This document shows, in pieces, positions 39,672-50,706 of a stretch of 64,000 bases of DNA; position 1 is the first letter of the stretch, and each line of letters opens with the position of its first letter. The stretch covers positions 2,356,001 to 2,420,000 of the forward strand of contig JAGYVD010000006.1 of the NCBI GenBank assembly GCA_021209875.1, read 5' to 3'. Under the pieces are notes generated by a model, which was given only the letters and a program-made list of their open reading frames with translations, made no database searches and was not told where the DNA came from. The stretch comes from Rosellinia necatrix (lineage: Eukaryota; Ascomycota; Sordariomycetes; Xylariales; Xylariaceae). Both the position numbers and the translations under genes were made by a program.

Positions 39672-41404
39672 AACGTATGGTCATTGATACTGGATTGTTA
39701 GCCAATTGATGTTTTAGGTAGGTATTTGCGCCTAACAATAAGGAACCGATATTGATCACATGTAATGGTTTGGACTGTGCTGCCGATGTGTATGCCGTCG
39801 AAAAAAACCGCCTGCCCGCATTATTTCCATTCTTATTATCAACCAATCGGCAGACTTGTTTTATGCGATGTAGTTTGTGGATATAGAGCACGAGGCTAAT
39901 TTCATCACTGGAAGATCGATGTAAGCTGTTGTAGTTTTAATTCATTCTGAATTAGCTCTTAATCTTGAGCGTCCAAGTCATACTCATCAAACGTAACAAG
40001 GGTTGCATGTACGGCGAAAACACCTAGATCATATGACTGAGCGGCAATATAGGTATCAATATATGTTTTGATACAGTTACGACATTATTTCCGTTTTATA
40101 CAAGAATGCATTTCTCAACATAGCATTTGCCGGCACACCTTGCTCATCCCAACCGCCATTAACAGAAGCAATATTAGAGAGGTTCGCATCAAATTCGCAT
40201 AAGTCTACCACACCGCCTAACTCAATTAATGATGTTACGAAGTCTATTTTAGGGGATAGGGGCTTATTAGGCCCCAGAAACTTGGGGGTACGCTGCCGAG
40301 CGGAAGATTGCTGTCTGTTCCTGTATTGTCTTCGTACCGATCAGTAGTCCTAAGCAACACAATAGCGCCGACCGTAGCCCTAGCTCAGACGCCTACCCAT
40401 GCACCAGGGTGTAAATTTCCTGAGCTACATACCGTAGAAGTCTTAACAATAGGGATCGGTGCTGAAACTGACGTCAATGTTGCGGCTGGGGTTTCGATCG
40501 GATAAACTGAATCTGTCGCGGATGAAAACTGAGTTATGATATCCTACGCATGAAATTTGACACTAATTGAATACCCGTTTATACCATGGTCTGTAAATGC
40601 TTCTGAGAGAGTGTGTGGCCAAAGATATCTACATCGGTGGCATCATATGTTATGACGGGATCGACATGTTTTACGCACAACCAAATACCATCGTCGCAAC
40701 TGAAACTCCTTGTATGTGATTAATTTAGCGTAACGGCGATGACTATATTCAAAATAACAACCCACTTTTAGCATCATCTGAACAACCTTTCGCTTTGTCG
40801 CGTCGCGATGGGCCATCAATATTGCACGCGCTCGCCTATCCATCGGGACAAGTTGAAGGGGGGATTGTCGGAGATAGGTCTTGTGTTCCAGGCCAGCAAT
40901 TAGTGTCGTACGGATTAACAAGAACGACAGCTAACCGGGTTGCCGTGCCGTCGTTGTGGGAATACGTAGTCCCTCTAGGTACCGGAGGGTAGTCGTTGAA
41001 CGAAGGGGATGAATAGCCCACATAGGGTAGGCGCGCAATATACTGTAACTAAAGGGGCAATACAGCAAATACATATCCTGCGAGTTCTCCATCTGAGAGG
41101 CAACTGTCAATTCGACATGCATATGGCCTAGAAATAATCCATAAGCGCATAGCTAATCTAGTCTTGTCGCGTTCTGTTTGCGATCATCTGACTTAACCAG
41201 TGCCGGAACTAGTACTCGACCCTGAAATGTGACACCCAGTCACCTGCCAGCTATATAATATTCGCAGCGTATCTTCGCATGCTACCCTAACAGCTCGATC
41301 GTAGCAATTCATGTAAGGGAGCCCGTAATACATGCAATCGCGTCATCTCCACCACCCCCCCCCCCCTTCTCCTCCTCCTCCCTTCAACTCATGGTGGGTG
41401 TGAT
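39672..41404. other. Intergenic, no supported gene
   Basis: Short open frames only. A run of about 15 C followed by CTCC repeats lies at 41350-41385. The left part is the 5' flank of the protease-like gene. Confidence 0.5.
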
Positions 41405-43140
41405 CTAAGGCATGTTCAAGCCTGCAGCTGCAAACTTCCGTCTTCTGTCCGGGTCCGCACAACGCATCTTATAGATCTTCTCCAGGTCCTCGCCCTCTTC
41501 TTTCGCCTTCTTTACGTCTTCCTCGGTGAGCCACACCCCCTCGAGAGCCTCGGCCTGCTGTCTGGTCGCTGTGGCGCGCCACTCGTTGCGCGCGTCGACG
41601 TAGCAGCGGCCGGTCTTGGACGCGTGGATCTCGCGAAGGCCGTCGCTGAGCGCCTTCTCCGCGCCCGACAGCATGGCCGTCTTGCACCCTGCGAAGGCGG
41701 CGTCGTCGAGCGCGTACAGCTTGCCCGCTGACGGTGCCTGGCGCGCCACCATTGCGTTCCGGACGGCGGCTTGCATCTTCTGCGCCAGCGAGGAGCGCTG
41801 CGACTCGCCGAGCTGTATGTACTGGTCCGCCAGTATGCTGTATTGTATCTGCATCATCTGCTGGGAGGTGCCGAGGGGCTCTACGCAAATCTTGCCCGCC
41901 ACCCGATGACGCTCCCAGGCTCGCCATGGCGCTACCGTCTCGCGCCAGCCAAACTATGGAGGAAACAACATTAGCGATACTCTTGTCTGATGTTGTCTGG
42001 AAGGGGTGTATTGGTAATGTTATGATGTACGGAGGGAAATGCAAACAAGTCATAAAACTGACCTGAGCTCCTGCAACATCAATCGCTATCTTTTCCCCGG
42101 ATTTAAGAGTTACGCGCAACACAGTGTGTTGATTGTACATCGTGCTTCGGGCAGTGTTATCTCTCATATCGCAAGTTGGGCGATGTGCATTTCGCGGTAT
42201 AATCTGGACTTCTTCTACTTGTCGACAAATCGCTACAATGACCCTTATTAGCTGTGATCTATAACGACTCGAGGTTCAGAGAAGAGTTTCTCTTACGGAT
42301 CAAGAGAAGCCTTAGAATGTCGTGACAAGTAGCCATGAGCTGTTGGCACTCGCTATCGAACAAGACGGCGAGGGCATGCTCTTCGGATGGAGCGATGTCA
42401 GACTGAAAATGACACACAAAGGGCTTTCCTTGAAATGCCCATTCATTCAGCTTGTCGTGGGTAATTTGCGTGATACCTTGCTTCTCGGTAATACCGGTAA
42501 TTTGTTTCTCGAATCCGGCCATTTTCTGGAATATGACGAAGAGGTCGTAGATCAAGAGCGCAGCACGGCAAAGCTTCTTTGTACCACGGCACGTTAACTT
42601 GTGATCCTTCCAGTGCTGAGCTTGGCAATCCTTGTCGCAGTATACTGTTCTGAAGACAGCTCGAGAATCTTGTTCAAATAGGCAGCCACAGCATGCCTTG
42701 TCGGCGTTAGGTTTTGCACATTTAGCACAGATTTTTGGATCTACCAGCTCAGCTGGCAGGAAGGCATGGGCACCCTCAGGCAGGCCAACCGATTCCACCA
42801 CGGAGCCTCTCATGCTATTGAATGGATAGTTGTCATCCTTGCGTCCCTGGGATATCCATGCATGGTACTTTAGCTGTCGAGACTTTGCTGAGCCATCGTC
42901 GGGGATTTGTGCCTTGTCAAGGGCGAACCGACCAATTTCGCTACGCACCGTCACAGCATCACGAGCATGTTTAATCCACGTCGCAACGATCTCACGATCA
43001 GGATCACGAGAGTTCGAAGGAATGAAGGATGCAACGGCTTGACTGAAATGAGTAGTGTCCCAGTTCCCACTTGCGTCTATGGCAGCCTTGTCGGCAGCGG
43101 GGCTGGGAAGGTCCCTGAAGAGCTTCTCGACAGAATCCAT
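41405..43140 (-). CDS. MYND-type zinc-finger protein
   Basis: A predicted intracellular protein of about 520 residues from three exons: 43140-42297, 42232-42063 and 41953-41405, with GT-AG introns of 64 and 108 nt that keep frame. A MYND zinc finger is complete near residues 138-184: CAKC, CCGC, YCDKDC, HWKDH and a last Cys, giving the C-x2-C...C-x3-C...H-x3-H-x3-C pattern. MYND fingers bind proline-rich protein partners; no SET domain is present, so methyltransferase activity is not suggested. The C-terminal part holds ICRQVEEVQIIPRNAHRP, then a TLKSGEKIAIDVAGAQFGW segment and a Lys/Glu-rich tail, a layout shared with fungal MYND proteins of unknown function. ATG 43140 was chosen because the frame before it offers only GTG. 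No neighbour indicates a pathway. Confidence 0.85.
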
Positions 43141-44734
43141 GATCACGCGTCGAGTGAGAGGTAGTAGATGTCAAAACGTGATAGTAGTAATTCATGAAGT
43201 GTAGGGTGTAGAGGCGGTCCCCAATAGCAATCAACAATAGTGTACGTGATAGTCAAAGGAGTAGCAGTTATTAGGATGCTGGGTACTGGGTACTGGATGT
43301 CCTGTGCAAAGACCGCCTTTAAAATATAAAGGCGCCGGGAAAGGTAGCTACGTCGGCAGAGGGCTGTTGCACAGGCAGCTGCCTTTCCAGTCACTTACCC
43401 CCGTGAGGTACTATTGCTACTAATTTGCCGCTCCTGCCAGAGATACTTAGGTAGTGGTATAATTATGTAGTTCCAAGTTGTTTCAGCAACCACAATACTC
43501 ACAGGTATCTTCAATGGAAACTGCGCTTGCCAAGAAACTGGCAAGTACTCAGGTACAACTAGCACACTGCTAGCTACCACCCGATACTAGGGTGGTTGTA
43601 GAACTGGAACCGGGTGTATATAAGAACATTCAAGACCCCCTTAGGTCTTTAGGGTTTCAAAAATAGATTCTTTATCCTATTGAGCCGTAAATACAACACC
43701 CCCACCCACCTACTACCTATAACAGGCCTATCTATTCACTCCGTGAGACTCTTGTTTGACACAACACTAGTTCAGTTAAATTAGTCCTTATACTCACCTC
43801 CTTGTTTATATCACACTACTCTACTTCCATCAGACAACATCAATATTCCCGTCTTAGAGGGGGCGAGGCAAAGGCACATTTTCAGCCTATTCCGAAGTTT
43901 AATACTTCGATTATTATTAGTAGCAATCACAAGTCTAAATTTGGTGTCTCTGGCAGGACCAATGATCCACTATTATGCTATGCCGACTTTGGGGGCGATA
44001 ATGCTAATAGAACATCATTTAAATAATGGTGCGCTAGGGCGGAGTCGATTTCAGTCATATGAACCTACCTACATGAGTTGGATATTTGTGAGACGGTACC
44101 TAGAATACCTTTAAGTATATGCTCTGACTTATGCCCTGGTACCATAATATAGCAAAGTGGGATGTGAACTACATTTACCTTGACACAATATCATTAAACA
44201 TCACGGTCAGGTCATGGAGCTTGTTGGAATGCATTGTAACACCGACTATCCGACCCTTCCACATGTCAATGAGCGAGCATCACATGTTCATGCTGCCTGT
44301 CTTAGCAAATTATCCATTACTACATTACAACACTCACCACGAGCTATGAATTCTCCATGGGTTCTACTAGAGTCAGGGCTCCACTACCCAACTTCCTTTT
44401 CTACAACCCCAACTTTCAGGCACATTGGGCCCGAAATAGCCCCGAATTCGTCCCACCTACTACCCGCTAACAACAGGCCACCAGCGAAGGATTAGTTTAA
44501 CACTCGCCTTTTTCTAGTTTTTAGATAGCATATATAGCGTAGGGCACTTTTTCCGGCTAGCTTTTCTAAGCCCACTACGTACCGTATTCGATGCTAAGGA
44601 TAAGCATACGTTTGCTACACCTATAGCTGCGGCCGCGTACCGAAAGTAACCCGAATTAGGCTCACGCTCCCCCCCAGAATACATGCTATTTACACTGCGC
44701 GGTGTGCCCTGTTGGTGATGTAGACCCCACCTTA
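43141..44734. other. Intergenic, no supported gene
   Basis: 5' flank of the MYND gene and 3' flank of the GPI-protein gene. Only short frames. The motif GGCTCACGCTCCCCCCCA at 44659-44676 recurs at 50278-50295. Confidence 0.5.
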
Positions 44735-45472
44735 TCAAGAAAAGAGCAAAGTGATGCCCAGAGTCACCCCGAGAACCCAAAACGCGCCTGCCACACCTTC
44801 GCTCCCGGAACTCGCTGCCGGAACATCTGCGTCGGTCGCCTGACCAGTCGGGGAAGGCGTGACCAGTGCGACAGAACCAGACTCACTCGGCGTGGGAGTC
44901 GGCGCAGAGCTCGCGCCAGTGGTCGTAGTCACACCGGCATCGGCGGAGGTGGTCTGATCCCAACCCAGGAGGTGATAGCACCGGCCGAAGGCGATGACGA
45001 AGTCCAGAGCGCCTACCGAGACCAAGTCGTCCGGCTGGACGACTGCTTCGCAGTCGCCGTTGAGCAGCGATTCGGCCGCGTGCAGCCCGTGGTCCTCCAG
45101 CCACATGCCGGCGGCGGAGATGTAGCTGGACAGCGACGACGTCACGGACGGCGCGGCGGACGGGACCTGGGTGGAGATGACGAAGCCGCAGAACGCGGCG
45201 TCGTCGAACGAGACGCTGGGCGCCGCCGTCGCGGTTGCCTGGTGGCGCGACTCGAACTCTTGGAGCCCCTCGGCCAGGGCGTCGTTCAGGGCGTCGTCCA
45301 AGGCCCCGCGCTCGGTGGGCGGGGGGTACTCGCCAAGGAGGGTCGCCAGGGGCGTGCAAGAGGCCGGGAGACCCTTCGGTATGTCGAGAGTGGTGGTCTG
45401 CGCAGCTGCGAGAGGTAGCGCGGACGCGAGGAGAAGCGAGGCTCGCATCAAGCCCTTGGGATGTCCGCTCAT
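44735..45472 (-). CDS. GPI-anchored secreted four-Cys protein
   Basis: A single-exon product of 245 residues with a signal peptide (MRASLLLASALPLAAAQ from the second Met, residue 9). The ~150-residue mature domain has four Cys (in SCTP, FCGF, DCEA, RCYH), which could form two disulfides. A Ser/Thr/Pro-rich spacer likely to be O-glycosylated follows. The C-terminus is small-residue then hydrophobic (SSGSEGVAGAFWVLGVTLGI), typical of a GPI-anchor signal. It is therefore probably attached to the plasma membrane or cell wall. No catalytic motif is recognised and the family is not named here. It could start at either Met; the upstream ATG at 45472 adds eight residues. Confidence 0.8.
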   Translation of the reverse strand: MSGHPKGLMRASLLLASALPLAAAQTTTLDIPKGLPASCTPLATLLGEYPPPTERGALDDALNDALAEGLQEFESRHQATATAAPSVSFDDAAFCGFVISTQVPSAAPSVTSSLSSYISAAGMWLEDHGLHAAESLLNGDCEAVVQPDDLVSVGALDFVIAFGRCYHLLGWDQTTSADAGVTTTTGASSAPTPTPSESGSVALVTPSPTGQATDADVPAASSGSEGVAGAFWVLGVTLGITLLFS

Positions 45473-46924
45473 CGTTCTAGACCAAGACCGAGAGACTAAG
45501 CTTGTTTTAGCAAAGGATGGTATGGTCGAGTTAGGTGCGACAACTGGTGTTATTGTGCCTTAGAAACGGACTTCGCAGTGAGTGATTAGATGAATGAATG
45601 AATAAATGTGGTAAAGGAGTGACGATTTAGTGATGAAGAGGTTGAACGTGTACAGAAACGCAAGCAATGCGCGGGATGAGAGGTTGAGAGAGGAAACCTA
45701 GTGAAGGGATTGTTTATTTTTTTGATATGCTTGGCAGGTTTTCTAACATAAGGTCTTGGCATCGAGAAGCACCTTCCGTATTGGGTATGTAACACTCACC
45801 TATATGCGAGTGTCAACCAACAGCCAATTCAATGGACCCCCCGAGAATGCCCAAACTTTAATTCGTTTAACCTTATCTAGATGGTTGGTAGACAACAGGT
45901 CTCAGTCCCACAGCTCCCGCCGCTATGGTTCGGTACGGAGCAGCCCCACCCGGCCGTCGGTTGCATGCATGGGTACCCTTGGCGCCGTACATGTAATCCA
46001 TGAAAGTGCGTCCGTCCGTCTTAGACGCTTCATTACACGGATGGCGATAAGGAATTAGGAAATAATAAAACTGGCGGGAATTCAATACTGCGTGTTGTCT
46101 GTTCGGTGCATGGGCCTTACCGTGCACGGGTGAGACGTTCGTAGAAACTCGGCGGTAGACCCGCCCGGTCTGTCGGTTAACGGAGGTTATGGGAGCTTGA
46201 TGCGGGCATACTCTTGTACGAGTGTATGCAATGTTCTGCTGTCAAGATCTTGGTTGGGGTTGTACAGCGGAAGTGTTCATTGTGTTGTATGTTGTTTACG
46301 TCGTGCCATGTCCTGCCCACTAGTACCGGTGAACTCTGACGTTATTGGGTCATTTCGGATGTCTCGGAAGGAGTTTCCGCGATCCAACCCGCTATAATTA
46401 CTAGTCGGCAACGCGGTTCCAAACCCGTCAGTTCATATTCTCCAGACGTCGTTTTCAAACGCCCTTAGGCGAACGAACCAGTCATTATGGCACCTGCATA
46501 CTTGCCGTTTAAGGTTTAATGAGCAGATCATCCCCTCGGCCCTGTGAAAGATATACCTCAATATCTGAAGACTATCCCAGCTCCAATTGTGGGTATCTGA
46601 TTTGAACAGGTCCGATGATGCACTCGCCGAATATCCAAATGGATATCATTCAGCTAGATAGGTAAGATTCGAGTCAATTTCCGCATAAACCGCAGTGGTG
46701 ATGTTGTGCATTAATATGCCATAGGCGTTCAAAGGTGGTATATAATCATTAGACAATAACGGCAGACATGAAACTCTAATCTTCTTATATATCATATAGG
46801 TTTAGGTCGTGCCGTTCTCTATCATCCAGAAACTAAGACGCCAGCCAAAAAAAAAAAAAAACCCGCTCGAGATAACTTTTTATGAGAACAAGTCAGTCGG
46901 TACCACAGTAGACAAAACAAGCTT
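45473..46924. other. Intergenic, no supported gene
   Basis: 5' flank of the GPI-protein gene (ATGAATGAATGAATAAATG-like repeats near 45590) and 3' flank of the GT90 gene. An A-run lies at 46848-46861. No RNA gene recognised. Confidence 0.5.
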
Positions 46925-48844
46925 CTATTTGGGCGGCGCATGCACCAGATCGCCGACATAGCCCAGCCGGTCTCTATTCGGATCCAGCACCCGGGCGTAC
47001 TCGAGCAGCAGCCGCCAGGTGTAGAGCATCATGTCCTCCTTCCGCATGACCTTGGCGGCCCAGTCGCGGCCCTCCTCGGCGATGCGCTGGGCCTGGGCGT
47101 CGTGGCCGTCGAGGAAGTAGTCAACGACAGCGTAGATGTCCATGTAGGTGTTGTCGAAGGGGACGAAGTGGAGCCAGGGGCTCAGGCGGTCGTCGTGCCA
47201 CTCGGCGTAGACGGTCGCCTTGAGCGGGCAGCTGGTGCTGAGCAGGAAGGGCCGCCAGCGCGCCGAGTACGAGTTGCCGTCGACGTCCGGCAGGAACTTC
47301 CACCCGTACTGCTCCGCCATCGGCTTCGAGCCGACGAGGGCGAAGAACGGGTCCGTGTACGGGCAGTCGACGCGCAGCCGCCCCAGCCAGTCGCGGCTCT
47401 CGGGCCAGCAGTCCAGCCGGTTGAAGCCGACGTCGCTCCACCGCCTCAGCCACGGCCCCAGCCGCCCCCCGTGGCGGCCCGAGACATTGTAGGTCGCGGC
47501 GGCCTGCAGCGTGAACGTCGCGGTACCACCACCACCCGCACCACCACTACTGCCGCCGCCGCCGCCGCCGTTCGGATCCCCCCCCTCCGCGAGCTCGACT
47601 GCCGAGCCGTTCAGCATCTGCACGAAGCGGTGGCGGTGGTAGTGCCACCAGTTGTTCTCCTGGTTGCGGCCGCCGCTGGCGGTGCCCCTCCATATGAGCC
47701 CGTTCTTCTTATCGGCCCACCGCCCACCGGTGCTCGCGCCGCCGGTGTACCGCGTCTGGTCGGATAGGTACATGGCGGCCGGGATCAGGAGCTCGTTGTT
47801 GACGGGCAGCTTGGAACCGCTGAACAGGGGGAAGAGCTTGGTCGACGTCGACATGCTGAAAGCTTCGACGAAGGTGCCGTGCATCGCCCGCAGGTGAGGC
47901 TGGAGGCACGGGTCCCGCGCTTGAGTGAAATTCGCGATGAAGCCGTCCTTCATGTACGCCAATTGCCCGGTGGGGAATACGGCGTCAATGGGGCCCAGCG
48001 TGGTGCCGTCTTGTACCTCGCGCGCAGGGCTGTCCGGGGGGCACGTGCGGTTCACGTAATGCCAATAGTTATGCCTGTCGTCAATCCACTCCGGGTCGAA
48101 AGGTTGCGGGTTGCCATCTATATCGGCGAGGCTTGTGGCGGTTGTCGCTCTGTCGGGCGGGAAAAGTTGGCGCGAGCCTTGTCCCTTGGCAACATATCGA
48201 CCGATATCTTCGAACGGCACAAGCATTCGCGGTTCGTCGATGAGGTTGACGGGCATGTCGAGGTCAGGCAAATGCGGCAGCATGTCCCCGAGGAGCTTCT
48301 CCCATAGCGCCAGCCGATCCGAACGCGGTACGCCAGAGTTGTCGCCTTCGAAGTGGACAATCTTGCCACCTCGCACGCGAATGATGTGCGGCATGGCACG
48401 CGCCTGGGCTCGCATTTCGAGGGGGTCGACACCCCAGAATGGGTTGATATCATGATGAATACGGTCGAAGAAATCTTCGACGATGATAGCACTGTGGCTC
48501 TGGGCGGCCGCAAACCACTCGTCGAAGCCCGGGGGCGGGTGGCGACCTCGGCGTTCGCGATATCTGGCGGCGGCGTGCGCGAGGCTCCACGAACGCTTGC
48601 CGAGGCGCTGCGAGAAGGTCGTGTACGCGGTTTCGATCAGCCCGGTGATAGTGTGGTTATCATCGACTCTGGCAGGCGAGAGCAGAGTGTAGCCGGCGGC
48701 AGCGTGTCCGGGCGCTTCGTGGGAGCCTGGGATGACTGGAATCAGGACGGGGGTCTGGTAGAGGGCGAAGTAAAACGTCGCGAGGGCGATGAAGGCCGCG
48801 ACCGCGATTACCACATACCTCAGACGGGCCGTGACAGCGAGCAT
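46925..48844 (-). CDS. CAP10/GT90-family glycosyltransferase, type II membrane protein
   Basis: A single-exon product of 639 residues. Residues ~10-28 are a signal anchor (YVVIAVAAFIALATFYFALY), giving a short cytoplasmic tail and a lumenal domain, probably in the Golgi. The lumenal part has the CAP10 layout: WFxxA near FDEWFAAAQSH, a central KNGLIWRGTASGGR motif, and a C-terminal LLSTSCPLKATVYAEWHDDR / PWLHFVPFDN segment with DIYAVVDYF after it. Family members transfer xylose or related sugars in fungal glycans; the donor and acceptor here are not predictable from sequence alone. A Gly-rich insertion (GGDPNGGGGGGSSGGAGGGG) at about residue 425 interrupts the catalytic domain and is encoded by a CCGCCG-like tract at 47530-47580. 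An ATG start is clear at 48844. Confidence 0.88.
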   Translation of the reverse strand: MLAVTARLRYVVIAVAAFIALATFYFALYQTPVLIPVIPGSHEAPGHAAAGYTLLSPARVDDNHTITGLIETAYTTFSQRLGKRSWSLAHAAARYRERRGRHPPPGFDEWFAAAQSHSAIIVEDFFDRIHHDINPFWGVDPLEMRAQARAMPHIIRVRGGKIVHFEGDNSGVPRSDRLALWEKLLGDMLPHLPDLDMPVNLIDEPRMLVPFEDIGRYVAKGQGSRQLFPPDRATTATSLADIDGNPQPFDPEWIDDRHNYWHYVNRTCPPDSPAREVQDGTTLGPIDAVFPTGQLAYMKDGFIANFTQARDPCLQPHLRAMHGTFVEAFSMSTSTKLFPLFSGSKLPVNNELLIPAAMYLSDQTRYTGGASTGGRWADKKNGLIWRGTASGGRNQENNWWHYHRHRFVQMLNGSAVELAEGGDPNGGGGGGSSGGAGGGGTATFTLQAAATYNVSGRHGGRLGPWLRRWSDVGFNRLDCWPESRDWLGRLRVDCPYTDPFFALVGSKPMAEQYGWKFLPDVDGNSYSARWRPFLLSTSCPLKATVYAEWHDDRLSPWLHFVPFDNTYMDIYAVVDYFLDGHDAQAQRIAEEGRDWAAKVMRKEDMMLYTWRLLLEYARVLDPNRDRLGYVGDLVHAPPK

Positions 48845-49991
48845 TTCTATTATCGATGCTCATGTACATAGCGGATGGCAGGGTTTGATGTAGGGGATAG
48901 CAAACAGCTCCCACGACGTCCCTCTCACCTCTCTCCCCGTAGGCTGCTGTGCCGCTTGGCATTTCCCGTACCATGCCTACCTAGCTGGAGTTATCTCCTT
49001 CGCCTCTCTCCACGCTTGCAGGCTGCTGCGTCTCTTGGCACCGCTCAATATGCTCCGCTTTGGTAGTGATCACCACTAGAATCCTAGTAACCAGAACTTT
49101 CAGACCCCTTTTCACAAACCTCCGTAGGCCATTATATAGTCACTCAACCAATTATGACGGCTCTCGTCGAAGCCAAGTGCCAACCTACGGTTCAACCTTG
49201 GCTGATATAGCATACACCGGAAAATAAAGCAATAGAGAAAATAATCGCTAGCGCTTTGATTTCCCCAACAAATTCTTCAATTCAAGTTCTATCCTTCATA
49301 GAGAGCACGCATTTATCCCTCTTGATGTTGGCTCGGTAACAACTCCCATCCCATGGCGTAATATCATGGGAGAAATTTATCTATAACTATACTGTCTGAA
49401 TTCGCAGGTTCTTGGGGACGTTTGGTTGTTTATTAGCATTTTCCCGCTTCATAAAAAAGCTCTTTTAAGTGCATCTTGTCACTATGTAGATATCAAGTGC
49501 AAAAGATCTTTTTCTAGCGGCCTTGGCAAATCTATTACCAGAATCGCGTGAATAACTAGAAGAATTTGTTGCACTGCTCTACACGAGCCGATATTGCGTC
49601 AATCGGACATATTAAATTGATAAACGAATTATCACAGGGTGCCAGTACCCCATGTAATAGTAGAAGAAAGGTATCAACTCCTAATACTCCCTATCTCCGT
49701 TGTTTTTAGTCGACGGGTTTGTACTAAACTGTCACCTACGCACATCTATTATGTTACTCATGCGAGAAATCGACTCTCAAAATAGATATATTTCATTCAT
49801 GGTTGAAATTTATCCCGTGCCCCACATTGAACAGCTTAATGATGGGGTTCTACGCGCAAAGGCTAGTCCGGCCAGGGGCCCTGTTCGCGACGCGTTCGTT
49901 GCGTACGGGTTTTCCTTCGTCACCTCACTTTTCCACCTCCCACGAAAGGGGTGGTTTTTAGTGGTGGTCGGGAGGTTCTTTGTCCAGCCGC

Positions 49992-50013
49992 AGCCTTCAG
50001 GCGCCTGAAGGCT
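49992..50013. repeat. 22-bp perfect palindrome
   Basis: AGCCTTCAGGC followed immediately by its exact reverse complement GCCTGAAGGCT. It could form a hairpin or be a terminal inverted structure of a short element. Confidence 0.9.
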
Positions 50014-50056
50014 ACAGCTGAATAATAAACCCCCCTTAACCTTGGCCTATCCGGAG

Positions 50057-50298
50057 TGCGAGTATGGGCAGTTATCCGAAGACCTGGCCAGTGGCCGACG
50101 ACGCCCTCAGGTAACGCCCTTCAGGCAAGGGACGCGCACGCAGGTCTTCCTTTAAAGGCTTACACTCCCCCGACTTAAACCGGACCATCGGCGTAAGTTT
50201 GGGCAGCTATTCGAAGCCTGGCGTAAGTGGCTAGACCTCCCGCGGAGGCGCTCTGCACCGCTAGGCCTTCGTTTAGAGGCTCACGCTCCCCCCCAATA
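50057..50298. repeat. Diverged tandem duplication of ~110-120 bp
   Basis: Two successive segments share the order GTATGGGCAG or GTTTGGGCAG, then TATCCGAAG or TATTCGAAG, then a CCTGGC-AGTGGC core, then GGCTTACACTCCCCC or GGCTCACGCTCCCCC. The end motif also occurs alone at 44659-44676. Possibly a short non-coding mobile repeat. Confidence 0.5.
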
Positions 50299-50706
50299 TA
50301 CGCGTTCTATCAACCTGTACAATGTCGCGTGGAAGCGTAGAATCCTGATGAGACATGATTAAATTAATTATAGATATACCCACATATATCGATATTTAAA
50401 TCCAGATATCCGCGGACATCGCTTGTCCAAGCTATTCGTAATAGCCCGGTATGGATTTATTCAACTAACCGGAAGATCAAAGGCCTTCCCATAGGCCATC
50501 ACAGTATCGAAACCACCTCAAATCCTGGGAGATTGGCAAACGGGTAACGAAGGATATGAAGAACAGCCCTTGGGATGCGCTCGCAAGACGGAAGCGACCC
50601 GCGACAAGCACTTCACAAGTTATTATTGCCCGAGAAGGACGTGACCAGCAAATCTAATCACATAAACCGATGCGACACCTAAAAGATCAAAGCCGTCGTC
50701 GATACG

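Larger units (their letters stand above)
48845..50679. other. Intergenic region with short repeats
   Basis: No supported gene. It contains a 22-bp perfect palindrome (49992-50013) and a diverged tandem duplication (about 50057-50298), annotated separately. The rest shows nothing I can name. Confidence 0.5.

Noticed and set aside
44883..45359. Arg-rich minus-strand frame inside the GPI-protein gene
   Set aside because: Out-of-frame shadow of the 245-codon gene, which has a signal peptide and a GPI signal.
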